A stretch of DNA of 64,000 nt, taken from assembly GCA_023265135.1 (NCBI GenBank), contig JAHFUM010000002.1, positions 52,300-116,299 on the forward strand, read 5' to 3'. A program made the translations under genes and the position numbers. Every line of letters begins with the position of its first letter. Within the stretch, counting starts at the first letter, position 1. This DNA is from Nitrosarchaeum sp. (GTDB taxonomy: Archaea > Thermoproteota > Nitrososphaeria > Nitrososphaerales > Nitrosopumilaceae). Below are positions 18,883 through 28,161 of the stretch, piece after piece. Under the pieces are notes generated by a model that was given only the letters and a program-made list of their open reading frames with translations, was not told the DNA's origin and did no database searches.

Positions 18883-19923
18883 ATGAAAACTCGATCAGCG
18901 ATTCTTGCAGGAATTGTGGGTGCAACATTGATAATCATCGTTGGAACCATGGTAAATTCCGGTGAAACTACGCATGAAAATAAGATCAGAGTTGCATATT
19001 TTCCAAACATAAACCATGCAGTTCCAATTGTTGGAATGGAAAAAGGAATATTTCAAAATCAAATTGGGAACAATACTGTAATTGAGTCGATATTATTTGA
19101 TGCTGGACCTCAAGTGATAGAATCTCTTTTTGCAGGTTCAATTGATATCGCATATGTTGGACCTGGACCTGCAATTAACGGATTTTTAAAGTCTGAAAAT
19201 CACAATGTAAAAATTTTATCTGGTGCTGCAAGCGGCGGTGCTAGTTTTATTGTCAACCCCAATTCTGAAATTAACTCTGTTGCTGATTTTGCAGGAAAAA
19301 AAATTGCAGCACCTCAAATAGGAAACTCGCAAGATATTTCATTGAGAAGCTATCTTTCAGAGAACGGATTAAAACCAGCTGAGAAAGGCGGATCCGTCGT
19401 TGTCTTAAATCTGTCTAATTCTGATATTTACACATTGTTTGCAAAAGGTGACATTGATGCTGCATGGGTTCCTGAGCCAACTGCTACAATATTGGTGCAA
19501 CAATTAGATGGTAAGAGATTATTTAATGAAGAGGAACTTTGGCCTGACAACAGATTTGCTTCCGTACTGTTAATTGCTAGAGAGGATTATGTAAAACAAA
19601 ATCCTGAAGTAATAAACAAATGGCTTGATGCACATAAGCAAACGGTAGATTGGATAAATTCTAATCCGGAACAAACTAAGCAAATTTTTATTGATTTTAT
19701 GAAAAAGAAAACTGGCAAATCCCTATCTGATGGCTTGGTGAGTGAGGCATTATCTAATTTAGAAATTACATCTGATCCTATTGTTAGTTCTATTCACACA
19801 TTTGCTAAAAGGGCAGACTCCCTTGGATATTTAGGAAGACATGGTTATAGTTTGGACGGAATTTTCTTTGACATAAATTCAAATTCCCAATTACAGGAGG
19901 TTTTAGTAAATGACAAAACTTGA
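18883..19923 (+). CDS. NitT/TauT-type ABC transporter substrate-binding protein
   Basis: A 346-residue extracellular binding protein of the SsuA/TauA/NrtA family. It has an N-terminal hydrophobic signal or anchor (about residues 7-24), then VAYFPNINHAVPIVGMEKG, and GSIDIAYVGPGPAI in the ligand cleft. There is no lipobox cysteine, so the N-terminal helix probably tethers it. Such proteins bind sulfonates, nitrate, taurine or thiamine precursors; the ligand is not readable here. The gene is followed by its ATPase, overlapping 14 nt, and by its permease. Confidence 0.88.
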   Translation: MKTRSAILAGIVGATLIIIVGTMVNSGETTHENKIRVAYFPNINHAVPIVGMEKGIFQNQIGNNTVIESILFDAGPQVIESLFAGSIDIAYVGPGPAINGFLKSENHNVKILSGAASGGASFIVNPNSEINSVADFAGKKIAAPQIGNSQDISLRSYLSENGLKPAEKGGSVVVLNLSNSDIYTLFAKGDIDAAWVPEPTATILVQQLDGKRLFNEEELWPDNRFASVLLIAREDYVKQNPEVINKWLDAHKQTVDWINSNPEQTKQIFIDFMKKKTGKSLSDGLVSEALSNLEITSDPIVSSIHTFAKRADSLGYLGRHGYSLDGIFFDINSNSQLQEVLVNDKT

Positions 19924-20668
19924 GGCTAAAAACATTGTAAAGTATTTCAAACATGACAGTCATCGTCTCAAGGCTTTAGGCGGTGTGAATCTGCAGGTTG
20001 AAGATGGTGAGTTTGTCTGCTTAGTTGGACCATCCGGATGTGGTAAATCTACTTTCTTGCGAATTGTTGCAGGCTTGGAAACTCCTGATGAAGGTGAAAT
20101 TCTATTTGATGGAAAACCGGTCACAACTACTGGTCCTGAAAGAATCATAGTTTTTCAGGAAGGTGCATTATTTCCATGGTTGAAGGTACAAGACAATGTG
20201 GAATTTGGGCTAAAGATGGCAGGAATTCCAAAAGAAGAACGAGCACAGATATCTAAACGATATTTGGATATGATGCAATTAACAAAATTTGCTGATTCAT
20301 ACACTTACCAACTTTCAACTGGAATGAAGCAAAGAGTAGCGATAGCTAGAGCACTTGTAATGGATCCTGATGTGTTGTTAATGGATGAGCCATTTGCAGC
20401 ACTTGATGCACAAACAAGAGACTTGTTGCTAGTTGAAATGCAATTGATTTGGGAAAAAACAAAAAAGACAATTCTATTTGTAACTCACAATGTCACTGAA
20501 GCTACGGTACTTGGAACTAAAGTTGCTGTATTTAGTAATAGACCCTCTACAATTAAAAAAATAATAAACGTTGACTACAAACGACCGCGACTTGTAGAGG
20601 ATCAAAATCTCTTTCCACTTCAACAAGAAATTTTATCTGAATTGCGACCTGAGGTAAAGAAAAGCTAA
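19910..20668 (+). CDS. NitT/TauT-type ABC transporter ATP-binding protein
   Basis: A 252-residue ABC ATPase. The Walker A motif is GPSGCGKST (about 39-47). The signature region reads LSTGMKQRVAIARAL instead of the usual LSGGM, followed by the Walker B LLMDEPFAALD. The ATG is preceded by a clear AGGAGG Shine-Dalgarno sequence inside the binding-protein gene, in contrast with the leaderless first genes. It energises import with the permease downstream. Confidence 0.93.
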   Translation: MTKLEAKNIVKYFKHDSHRLKALGGVNLQVEDGEFVCLVGPSGCGKSTFLRIVAGLETPDEGEILFDGKPVTTTGPERIIVFQEGALFPWLKVQDNVEFGLKMAGIPKEERAQISKRYLDMMQLTKFADSYTYQLSTGMKQRVAIARALVMDPDVLLMDEPFAALDAQTRDLLLVEMQLIWEKTKKTILFVTHNVTEATVLGTKVAVFSNRPSTIKKIINVDYKRPRLVEDQNLFPLQQEILSELRPEVKKS

Positions 20669-20678
20669 GTGATATTTT

Positions 20679-21437
20679 ATGAAGAAAAATACTCTGGTAA
20701 AACAAATTATTTTCTATGTAGCACTTGTAGCCATTTGGCAGATTGTATCGATGACAAATATCTGGCCCAATAATCTCTTTCCTTCTCCTTACGAAGTAGC
20801 TGAAGATCTAGTATACACTGCATCTGATGGAACTCTGTTCTTTGGAATTGGAACTAGTCTTTTGAGATTGATAATTGGATTGACAATTGCAATAGGTGGT
20901 GGAATGCTACTTGGAATTTTTATGGCAAGAGTGGAGATTGTAAATCAAACCATAGGTTCTTTGGTTTTGGGATTACAATCAATCCCATCTGTTGCTTGGG
21001 TACCACTTGCAATACTTTGGTTTGGATTAACAGATGGAGGAATCATCTTTGTAACTGCAATTGGCTCAATGTTTTCAGTAACAATTGCTACCTATAACGG
21101 AGTCAAAAACATCAATCCACATTATATTGAGGCTGCAAGAAACATGGGTGCAAAGGGAACTCAATTAGCCACATACGTCCTAATTCCTGCGGCATTTCCA
21201 TATTTGATCTCTGGTTTCAAACAAGGTTGGGCTTTTGCATGGAGGGGAGTAATTGGGGCAGAATTATTGTTTTCATTTCTAGGGTTGGGATTTTTGCTCA
21301 ACGTAGGACGACAGCTAAATGATATCTCCCAAGTATTTGCAATAATGTTGGTGATTATGATGGTTGGTATTGCAATTGACGGAATAATTTTCAAGAGAAT
21401 TGAAAATAAAGTAATGTCTAGATGGGGGCTACGTTAA
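20679..21437 (+). CDS. NitT/TauT-type ABC transporter permease
   Basis: A 252-residue membrane protein with about six hydrophobic helices and the permease coupling motif EAARNMGAKG...LIPAAFPYLISG that contacts the ATPase. It follows the ATPase gene by 10 nt and completes the importer. A methionine synthase operon follows 46 nt later in the same direction. A link between sulfur-compound uptake and methionine synthesis is possible but is not shown. Confidence 0.92.
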   Translation: MKKNTLVKQIIFYVALVAIWQIVSMTNIWPNNLFPSPYEVAEDLVYTASDGTLFFGIGTSLLRLIIGLTIAIGGGMLLGIFMARVEIVNQTIGSLVLGLQSIPSVAWVPLAILWFGLTDGGIIFVTAIGSMFSVTIATYNGVKNINPHYIEAARNMGAKGTQLATYVLIPAAFPYLISGFKQGWAFAWRGVIGAELLFSFLGLGFLLNVGRQLNDISQVFAIMLVIMMVGIAIDGIIFKRIENKVMSRWGLR

Positions 21438-21483
21438 ATTTTCTCAAAAGAGTTAAACTGTATAGAAACATTCTAAAAATAAA

Positions 21484-22446
21484 TTGGCACAAAAAGAACC
21501 ATTCCTCACTGCATTACAAAACAGAATCTTGCTTTTTGATGGGGCTATGGGAACTGAGATTCAAAAATATAATCCTAAATCCGAGGATTTTCCAAACAAT
21601 CAAGATGGATTTAATGACGGGTTGATCATTACTCATCCCGAATGGATTAAGCAAATTCATAGAAATTATTTGGATGCTGGTGCTGACTGTATTGAGACTA
21701 ACTCGTTTGGTTCGAACAAAATAAAATTAGATGAATATGGTTTTGGAAATCAAACAATAGACTTTAACAAAAAAATTGCCCAACTGGCTGTTGAAGTTTG
21801 TTCTGTGTATACTAACAAGCCTCGATATGTAATTGGTTCAATGGGACCGTCAGGCTATCTTCCAAGCTCAAATGATCCTGATTTGGGACAAAAATCTCTT
21901 GATGAGATTAGAGAGGCATTTGAGTTACAAGCCGAAGGTCTGATTCTTGGCGGAGTGGATGCTCTTTTAATTGAAACAAGTCAAGATATTCTCGAAGTAA
22001 AACTTGCAATTGAAGCATGTCATGATGCAATGAAAAAAACTGGAAAAAAAATTCCGATTATTGCAAATACAACTTTGGATCAATATGGAAAAATGTTACT
22101 TGGAACAAACATCCAAGCTGCATACACAACTGTATCTGATATGGGAATTGATGTTTTTGGTTTGAATTGCTCTACAGGTCCAATTGAAATGACTCCAAGT
22201 ATTAGATGGCTTGATGAGCAAAACGAACATACTCTATTGGTAGTTCCTAATGCGGGTATGCCTGAAAATCAGGGCGGACAGGCAGTATACAAAATGACTC
22301 CTGAGAAGATGGGCGAAGTGCTAGGCAATTTTCTTAAACAGTACAAAAAAGTCCGAATAATTGGAGGCTGCTGTGGAACAAATCCTAAACATATCGCAGT
22401 GCTAAGAAAAGTAATTGACGAAAAAGCTTATTCTATCAAGGGTTAA
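21484..22446 (+). CDS. metH: Homocysteine S-methyltransferase domain of split methionine synthase
   Basis: A 320-residue homocysteine-binding module. The zinc cysteines are in FGLNCSTGP and GGCCGTNPKHI, and the N-terminal motif LFDGAMGTEIQ is clear. In bacterial MetH this is the first domain of one long chain; here it is a separate protein that must pair with the product at 22479. The start is TTG at 21484, with no earlier in-frame start of good context. The gap to the second gene is 32 nt. Confidence 0.9.
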   Translation: MAQKEPFLTALQNRILLFDGAMGTEIQKYNPKSEDFPNNQDGFNDGLIITHPEWIKQIHRNYLDAGADCIETNSFGSNKIKLDEYGFGNQTIDFNKKIAQLAVEVCSVYTNKPRYVIGSMGPSGYLPSSNDPDLGQKSLDEIREAFELQAEGLILGGVDALLIETSQDILEVKLAIEACHDAMKKTGKKIPIIANTTLDQYGKMLLGTNIQAAYTTVSDMGIDVFGLNCSTGPIEMTPSIRWLDEQNEHTLLVVPNAGMPENQGGQAVYKMTPEKMGEVLGNFLKQYKKVRIIGGCCGTNPKHIAVLRKVIDEKAYSIKG

Positions 22447-22478
22447 GTATTTAGAAAAACTGAGGAGAATTTATCACA

Positions 22479-24977
22479 TTGACTATTCCTAGAGTTAGCT
22501 CTGCACTAAAAGCAGTTGATCTGAAGCAGTTGCCACCACCATTGATAATTGGAGAGAGAATCAATACACAAGGTTCCAGAAAAGCAAAACAACTAGTACT
22601 CAATGATGACTATGATGGATTAGTTGATCTAGCAAGAATTCAGGTTGAAGATGGTGCACACTGTCTTGATGTTTGTGTTGCTACCACTGAACGATCTGAC
22701 GAGCGACAATTCATGTTGAATCTTGTGAAAAAACTAAGTATGGAAATTGATGCTCCACTTGTAATTGATTCTACAGATCCTGATGTGATAAAAGCAACCG
22801 TGGAGCAAATTCCTGGGAGACCTATAATCAATTCGATTAATCTTGAAGGCGATGGAAGTAGATTTGAAAAACTTGCACCAATAATGGCAAAGTATGGGTT
22901 ACCTGCAATTGCATTATGTATTGGACCAAAAGGTATGGCAAAAACTCCTAAAGAAAAAGTTGAAACTGCCGAATTACTTTATGTAACAGGAAAAAAATAT
23001 GGGTTAAAGATTGAACAATTTATTTTTGATGTTCTGACATTTACCCTTGCTACTGGAGAAGATGAGTTCTTAGATGCGGGGAAAAATACTCTGGAAGGTA
23101 TACGACTTGTAAAAGAAAAATTCCCAAGATCATTTACGACTTTGGGATTGAGCAACATTAGTTTTGGATTGGCTCCGTATGCAAGAAAAGTTCTCAACTC
23201 TGTATTTTTGTATCACGCAGTAAAGGCTGGACTGGATACAGCCATTGTAAATGCAAAGGAAATAATTCCTTATGGAGAAATAGATTCAAAAGAAAAGAAA
23301 CTAGCTGAAGATCTCATCTTTAATAATCATCCAAATGCCCTATCTGAATTAATTATTTATTTTGAAAATATAGGTGCGCAAGGCAGCGAGATTTCGAAAA
23401 AAACGGATGTGGATCCAACATGGCCGCCTGGAAAACGTGCAAACTTTAGAATTGTTAACAGGTTAAAAGATGGAATTCAAAACGATGTTGTTTCTGCCAT
23501 TGCAGAAAAGACAGGCAAAAATGAAATCATTGAAGAACACAATGGCATTCTTTCTCTAAATGCATCACCTTCAATTACTCACGACGGTGCAATTAGAACA
23601 CTAAATGAGGATTTACTTCCTGCAATGAAAGAAGTAGGCGATAAATTTGGCTCAGGGGAATTAATTCTGCCGTTTGTTTTAAAATCTGCAGAATGTATGA
23701 AGGCAGCAGTAGGAGAATTAGAAAAATATCTGATTAAAGAAGAGGGATCTTCTAAAGGCAAGCTTGTACTGGGAACCGTTTATGGTGATGTTCATGACAT
23801 TGGAAAGAATTTGGTAAAAACAATCTTTCAAAATAATGGTTATACGGTTTATGATTTGGGAAAACAGGTACCGCTGCAAAAATTCTTAGAAAAAATAGAT
23901 GAAGTAAAGCCTGATGCTTTAGGACTGTCTGCACTTTTGGTATCTACATCAAAACAAATGCAGTATTTTGTTGAGCATGCAAGACAAAACAACATCGATA
24001 TTCCGATTCTGTGTGGTGGTGCTGCCATCAACAGTAATTATATCAATAGAATTGCAAAAGAAGGGGGTATCTACGAATCAGGTGTGTTTTACTGTAATAC
24101 GATGTTTGAAGGCTTGAAAACAATGGATGCATTGGTTTCAAATGAAAAACTCGAATTTTTAGCACAATGGAAAGAGAAAATTGAAAATTGGAAAGAGAGA
24201 TCAACTGCTGTAATTGACACTTCGAATCTTCCAAAAAGCAACATCAAACCAGTAGTTCCACCCATTCCTCCAATAATTGGAGTGCCAATCAGATTGAAAC
24301 ATGATCAAATTAAAATGGTCGAAGTATGGGAACTTGTTGATAAAAAATCACTATTCAAGTTATCTTGGGGTCTTCGTGGAAAAGCAGGCTCTGAATCTGA
24401 GGCAGACCATGAAAGATTACTAAATGAATGGAAGATTAGAATAACCAGAGAAAAATTATTTGAACCTGAAATTGTATATGGTTTTTTCAAATGTCACAAT
24501 AAAGACGGAAAGCTAAAAGTCGATAACCCAAACGGTGAAAGCGTCGAGTTTGATTTTCCACGCTCTTCTAAATCTAGTCACCTTTGTCTTACTGATTATT
24601 TTGGAGAAGATGACATTGTTGCATTACAGGCAGTTACAGTTGGAAACAAAGTTTCAGACATTATAGATGAATGGAATAAAGAAGACAAGTATACCGATGC
24701 GTATTATTTGCATGGTTTGGCAGTTGAAGTGGCTGAAGCATTGGCAGAGTGGATAAACCGAAAAATAAAATCTGAATTAAAACTAGACAAAGGAGGACTA
24801 AGATACAGTTGGGGTTTTCCAAGCTGCCCTGACGTACTGCAACATAATCTAGTTTGGAAGCTACTGCAACCAGAAAAATCCGGGATGACACTAACTGAAT
24901 CGGGACAAATCATTCCGGAACAGTCCACTGCAGCAATTGTGGTTCATCACCCTGAATCGCAGTATTTTGTACTTTAG
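22479..24977 (+). CDS. metH: Cobalamin-dependent methionine synthase, folate/B12/reactivation part
   Basis: An 832-residue protein with three MetH modules: a pterin-binding domain (about 15-290), a B12 cap and binding domain with the cobalt-ligand motif GDVHDIGKN (His439), and an AdoMet-activation domain (about 600-832, LRYSWGFPSCPD). It takes the methyl group from methyl-tetrahydrofolate to B12 and reactivates oxidised cobalamin. The homocysteine domain is encoded separately upstream. The start is TTG at 22479. Its end overlaps the convergent metF gene by 4 nt. B12 dependence agrees with cobalamin production by marine thaumarchaea. Confidence 0.92.
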   Translation: MTIPRVSSALKAVDLKQLPPPLIIGERINTQGSRKAKQLVLNDDYDGLVDLARIQVEDGAHCLDVCVATTERSDERQFMLNLVKKLSMEIDAPLVIDSTDPDVIKATVEQIPGRPIINSINLEGDGSRFEKLAPIMAKYGLPAIALCIGPKGMAKTPKEKVETAELLYVTGKKYGLKIEQFIFDVLTFTLATGEDEFLDAGKNTLEGIRLVKEKFPRSFTTLGLSNISFGLAPYARKVLNSVFLYHAVKAGLDTAIVNAKEIIPYGEIDSKEKKLAEDLIFNNHPNALSELIIYFENIGAQGSEISKKTDVDPTWPPGKRANFRIVNRLKDGIQNDVVSAIAEKTGKNEIIEEHNGILSLNASPSITHDGAIRTLNEDLLPAMKEVGDKFGSGELILPFVLKSAECMKAAVGELEKYLIKEEGSSKGKLVLGTVYGDVHDIGKNLVKTIFQNNGYTVYDLGKQVPLQKFLEKIDEVKPDALGLSALLVSTSKQMQYFVEHARQNNIDIPILCGGAAINSNYINRIAKEGGIYESGVFYCNTMFEGLKTMDALVSNEKLEFLAQWKEKIENWKERSTAVIDTSNLPKSNIKPVVPPIPPIIGVPIRLKHDQIKMVEVWELVDKKSLFKLSWGLRGKAGSESEADHERLLNEWKIRITREKLFEPEIVYGFFKCHNKDGKLKVDNPNGESVEFDFPRSSKSSHLCLTDYFGEDDIVALQAVTVGNKVSDIIDEWNKEDKYTDAYYLHGLAVEVAEALAEWINRKIKSELKLDKGGLRYSWGFPSCPDVLQHNLVWKLLQPEKSGMTLTESGQIIPEQSTAAIVVHHPESQYFVL

Positions 24978-25726
24978 ATCTTCTTTAATGTCTCTTTTGC
25001 AAATGTAAAATCATTAGGCGAAGTGATTAACACATCTCCTGCAATGCTGTGAATTTGCTTGATAAATTTTGCAGGATTTTCTTTGTAGCCGGACCAATCT
25101 AGTTCCAAAAACTTTGCAGAATTTTCATTTTTTTCTGTAGGTAACAAAATACACGGAATAATTCTAAATCCCACTGGTCTTAATTTGTCAGAAATTCTTT
25201 GTACTTGTTGTGCTGAATGAATTACCTGTGTCATAAACCCTTTAGGTGCTGCAGTGATCTTTTTGTGAATTTTTTCAAAGTTGGGGTTACTGGGCAATGA
25301 TAGAAAAAAATTCATCTTCTTGCCATATCCTAGTTCGTTTAGTTGCTTAACAACTTGACTTGGAATTAAACCCGAATCCGTTTGATTCTCTTTTGAAGGA
25401 TCACCTTTTAGAACAAGAATTCCATCTAATTCAAGTTCTATTGATTCCTCGACTATTTGTTTGATAAACTCCATGTTTTTGTCTCTTATGCGCATACTAA
25501 TTGTAATTTGTAAATTAGGATGATTTGTCTTCAACAATCTTCCTGCATCTAAAGCTGAAACTCGTCTAGTTCCCAAAACAGAATCTGTAACATGAATACC
25601 GTCACACAGATTACTGATATCTGAAACTCTTTGTAGAAGTTTTGACAATAATGAATTCATTTCATCATCTGACACATTGATGTTTTCTGGAATCTTTGGG
25701 GGATTTACTTCGTAGATGATTGCCAT
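24974..25726 (-). CDS. metF: Methylenetetrahydrofolate reductase
   Basis: A 250-residue TIM-barrel flavoprotein family member that would supply methyl-tetrahydrofolate to the methionine synthase next door. It begins with the YEVNPPK motif and contains ILVLKGDPS and a C-terminal segment typical of MetF. ATG 25726 is preferred. An ORF start at 25774 would add 16 basic residues that do not fit the family. It converges with and overlaps metH by 4 nt. Slightly short for MetF, as is usual in archaea. Confidence 0.85.
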   Translation of the reverse strand: MAIIYEVNPPKIPENINVSDDEMNSLLSKLLQRVSDISNLCDGIHVTDSVLGTRRVSALDAGRLLKTNHPNLQITISMRIRDKNMEFIKQIVEESIELELDGILVLKGDPSKENQTDSGLIPSQVVKQLNELGYGKKMNFFLSLPSNPNFEKIHKKITAAPKGFMTQVIHSAQQVQRISDKLRPVGFRIIPCILLPTEKNENSAKFLELDWSGYKENPAKFIKQIHSIAGDVLITSPNDFTFAKETLKKI

Positions 25727-25800
25727 AAGGAATCTCAAATTTAACTTGGTTAAAACCTTTAAACGCAAACTCAATAAAATGGATAATTGCTATAATCATA

Positions 25801-26349
25801 GTGAACTTGGAAATATTACGTTCTTCACTTTCGAGTAAAATAGATCCTGTCCTAGAACATTATGGAACAAACAAGCTTGCATCTATACTAGTTGTGATTT
25901 ATGGGAGTGATCCAATTATTTTAATGACTGAAAAACCAAAACATCTAAAATTCCATGCCGGAGAAATTTCATTTCCCGGAGGAAAATTTGATTCAGATGA
26001 TTCTGATCTTTTGGAAACTGCATTGCGTGAGACTCGGGAAGAAATAGGATTGAGCATTTCAAAAAATCAAGTAATAGGACAGCTAGAACCTGTTGTAACT
26101 CTTAATTCAGGTTTCACTATTTTGCCGTTTGTTTCCATTATTGATGAAATTGAATCACTTTCAGCAAATTCTGAGGTGGAACATATACTTCACATTCCTC
26201 TAAAGTCTTTTTTAAAAACAATGACAGATGATCTAAATCCAGCACACAAAAGAATTCAAGAGATGTACACTTTTGAATATCAAAATAAAATTATCTGGGG
26301 TGCATCCGCAAGAATTCTAAAACAAATAGTGCATCGCCTGAATTCCTGA
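25801..26349 (+). CDS. Nudix hydrolase, CoA-pyrophosphatase-like (NudL family)
   Basis: A 182-residue Nudix protein. The segment HAGEISFPGGKFDSDDSD followed by LRETREEIGL is the NudL/UPF0035 form of the Nudix box, with one extra residue compared with the classical box. Such enzymes hydrolyse CoA or related nucleoside diphosphate derivatives. The start is GTG at 25801. It precedes the ribosomal protein pair but is separated from it by a new promoter-like TTTAAAAAG near 26357. Confidence 0.85.
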   Translation: MNLEILRSSLSSKIDPVLEHYGTNKLASILVVIYGSDPIILMTEKPKHLKFHAGEISFPGGKFDSDDSDLLETALRETREEIGLSISKNQVIGQLEPVVTLNSGFTILPFVSIIDEIESLSANSEVEHILHIPLKSFLKTMTDDLNPAHKRIQEMYTFEYQNKIIWGASARILKQIVHRLNS

Positions 26350-26385
26350 GATTCATTTAAAAAGAGCTCTTCGTGCCTGAAATTT

Positions 26386-26544
26386 ATGGCTGCACGCAAG
26401 TCATCTCCAAGAAAAATCCGTCTGTTAAAAAAGACTAGACAAGCTGAACCTGTACCAGCTTGGATTATTCTGAGAACAAAAAGAACCGTCAGATCAAATC
26501 CAAAACGTAGAGCTTGGAGATCAACAGATGTGGAGGTTGGATAG
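26386..26544 (+). CDS. rpl39e: Ribosomal protein eL39
   Basis: A 52-residue basic protein of the large subunit, found by reading the sequence directly because it is short. It begins MAARKSSPRKIRLLKKTR and contains the RRAWRST tail motif of eL39. A TATA-like TTTAAAAAG lies about 30 nt before the ATG. Its TAG is followed at once by the TTG start of eL31, so the two are co-translated. Confidence 0.95.
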   Translation: MAARKSSPRKIRLLKKTRQAEPVPAWIILRTKRTVRSNPKRRAWRSTDVEVG

Positions 26545-27099
26545 TTGTCTCAAGAATTAGAAAGAGTCTATACTGTCAATTTAGGAAAAGCGTTACTTTC
26601 CGTAGATACACATCGTGCACCACGAGCTATTAACATGATTAAGGAATTTGCTCGCCATCATATGAAAACAGAAGATGTCAGAATCGAAGAGGATCTTGCT
26701 CATCAAATTTGGTCAAAAGGAGTTCGAAGTCCTCCAAGAAAAATCAGAATTAGAATGAATAAAACTGATGAAGGCTATGTCTTAATTTCTCCATATACTG
26801 AAGAAAAAGAATCTAAGGACACATCTAAAGAAAAGAAAGGCAAATCATCTAAAGAAAAGAAAGGCAAATCATCTAAAGAAAAGAAAGGCAAATCATCTAA
26901 AGAAAAGAAAGACACACCAGCTAAAGAAGTAAAGAATGACACACCAGCTAAAGAAAAGATAGATACACCAGCTAAAGAAAAGATAGATACACCAGCTAAA
27001 GAAGTAAAGAAAGACACCACAGCTAAGGAAAAGAAAAACACACTAGCTAAGGACAAGAAAGATACATCATCTAAAGTAGCAAAGAAAAAATCCAAATAG
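26545..27099 (+). CDS. rpl31e: Ribosomal protein eL31 with long Lys-rich repetitive C-terminal extension
   Basis: Residues 1-88 are a normal eL31 (ERVYTVNLGKALLS, RAPRAINMIKEFARHHM). The remaining 96 residues are a low-complexity tail made of SKEKKGKS units, then TPAKEK/TPAKEVK units, ending in KKKSK. Usual archaeal eL31 stops after the core. The start is TTG at 26545, directly after the eL39 stop. The tail is likely disordered and RNA-binding, an inference from its composition. Confidence 0.93.
   Translation: MSQELERVYTVNLGKALLSVDTHRAPRAINMIKEFARHHMKTEDVRIEEDLAHQIWSKGVRSPPRKIRIRMNKTDEGYVLISPYTEEKESKDTSKEKKGKSSKEKKGKSSKEKKGKSSKEKKDTPAKEVKNDTPAKEKIDTPAKEKIDTPAKEVKKDTTAKEKKNTLAKDKKDTSSKVAKKKSK
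26824..26911 (+). repeat. 24-bp tandem repeats in the eL31 tail
   Basis: Three identical 24-bp units (26824-26847, 26848-26871, 26872-26895) followed by a partial fourth. Each encodes SKEKKGKS. The near-perfect DNA identity indicates recent expansion by slippage rather than codon-level selection alone. Confidence 0.85.
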
Positions 27100-27137
27100 A
27101 AATTCCATTCTTGTTAAAAAATTGTTATAAAATTATT

Positions 27138-28088
27138 TTATTCTAATTGGTATAGATCAAGTTTATAGTCTACACTGCAGTCTGGATGAGACCAATCCAA
27201 TGTGTTCTCTTGTGGAATCACTCCCAGCGGATCATACTTTTCAAATTTTGTCATTCCTTGAATTGAAGATAACATTACCACTCTGGATTCTTTAGAAGAT
27301 GATGTCAAATCTACTTGAGAGATACTTTCACTTAGTATTCCGCTGGTTAGGTTTGTAATTGAATTGATAACTCCAACTGGAATGTTATTTCCTCCAACCA
27401 CATAAATCATTGAGCGTTTTACTGCATTTGGTGGTGCATTTTCGTAGAGCATTTTGAGTGAATCTCTTAATGATTCTTCCAGATTTTGTCCATCCTTGCT
27501 GGTAGTCAGAATGTTTGTTTGATTTGGTATTTCTGAACAATGTAGAGATCTAACGACGTGCATTATGGCATTATTGGCAATGTTGTAACATGAATTTGGG
27601 CTCAAGTCAGGATTACTTTCTAAAAGTGAGTCATTATCCAAAACAACAGTGCATCCTGAATTCGCTTTTACTCTTTTTAGTGAAATACCTGAATTAAAAA
27701 TTCTATCTTTTTCATATTTGAATGGCATTATTGCAAAAGAAATTAATCCTTTGTCTGATTCTTTGCAAATTTCTGAAACTACTGGTGATATTGCAGAGCC
27801 TGTTTTTCCTGCCAGGTTGGTCATAAGAACAATTGTAGCATAATTTGAAATCTTTGATTTTATTTGGTCTGCAACTTTGTAAGCTGAACCTCGGATTAAT
27901 TGCACTGATGGATTGATAACTGAATCAGTTGATACCTTGATTGTACTGCAACCTGAATGAAGGTCTTTTTGATCATTACTGATTATTAGGCAATCGGAAT
28001 TTAGGGCATCTTTGGCTTGTATTGCTAATTTTGAGCCTGCTCCACCTAAGCCAATAACTAAGATTGGTTCTTTAACTTGAAAACTCAC
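27138..28088 (-). CDS. Divergent FtsZ/tubulin-superfamily protein lacking a normal GTPase signature
   Basis: A 316-residue FtsZ-like protein. The first nucleotide loop GLGGAGSK (13-20) is kept. The tubulin signature GGGTGTG is replaced by NLAGKTGSA (91-99), and no NxDxxD T7 catalytic loop is recognisable. The middle still resembles FtsZ (ATIVLMTNLAG, then SPVVSEICKE). Thaumarchaea divide with Cdv/ESCRT proteins and are known to carry a divergent FtsZ homologue of uncertain role. It converges with the eL31 gene. GTP binding may remain; polymer-coupled hydrolysis is doubtful. Confidence 0.82.
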   Translation of the reverse strand: MSFQVKEPILVIGLGGAGSKLAIQAKDALNSDCLIISNDQKDLHSGCSTIKVSTDSVINPSVQLIRGSAYKVADQIKSKISNYATIVLMTNLAGKTGSAISPVVSEICKESDKGLISFAIMPFKYEKDRIFNSGISLKRVKANSGCTVVLDNDSLLESNPDLSPNSCYNIANNAIMHVVRSLHCSEIPNQTNILTTSKDGQNLEESLRDSLKMLYENAPPNAVKRSMIYVVGGNNIPVGVINSITNLTSGILSESISQVDLTSSSKESRVVMLSSIQGMTKFEKYDPLGVIPQENTLDWSHPDCSVDYKLDLYQLE

Positions 28089-28161
28089 TTCAAGTTTTAT
28101 TCTCTAATTTGGATAAAAAACCTTCTTACGTTATTTTAATCAAATCACCGATCTAAAAAAT

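Noticed and set aside
21422-21625. Open frame covering the permease end and metH start
   Set aside because: Overlaps two well-supported genes in another frame and has no family features.
26775-27095. Antisense frame over the eL31 tail
   Set aside because: Mirror of the Lys-rich repeats; low-complexity Phe/Ser product.
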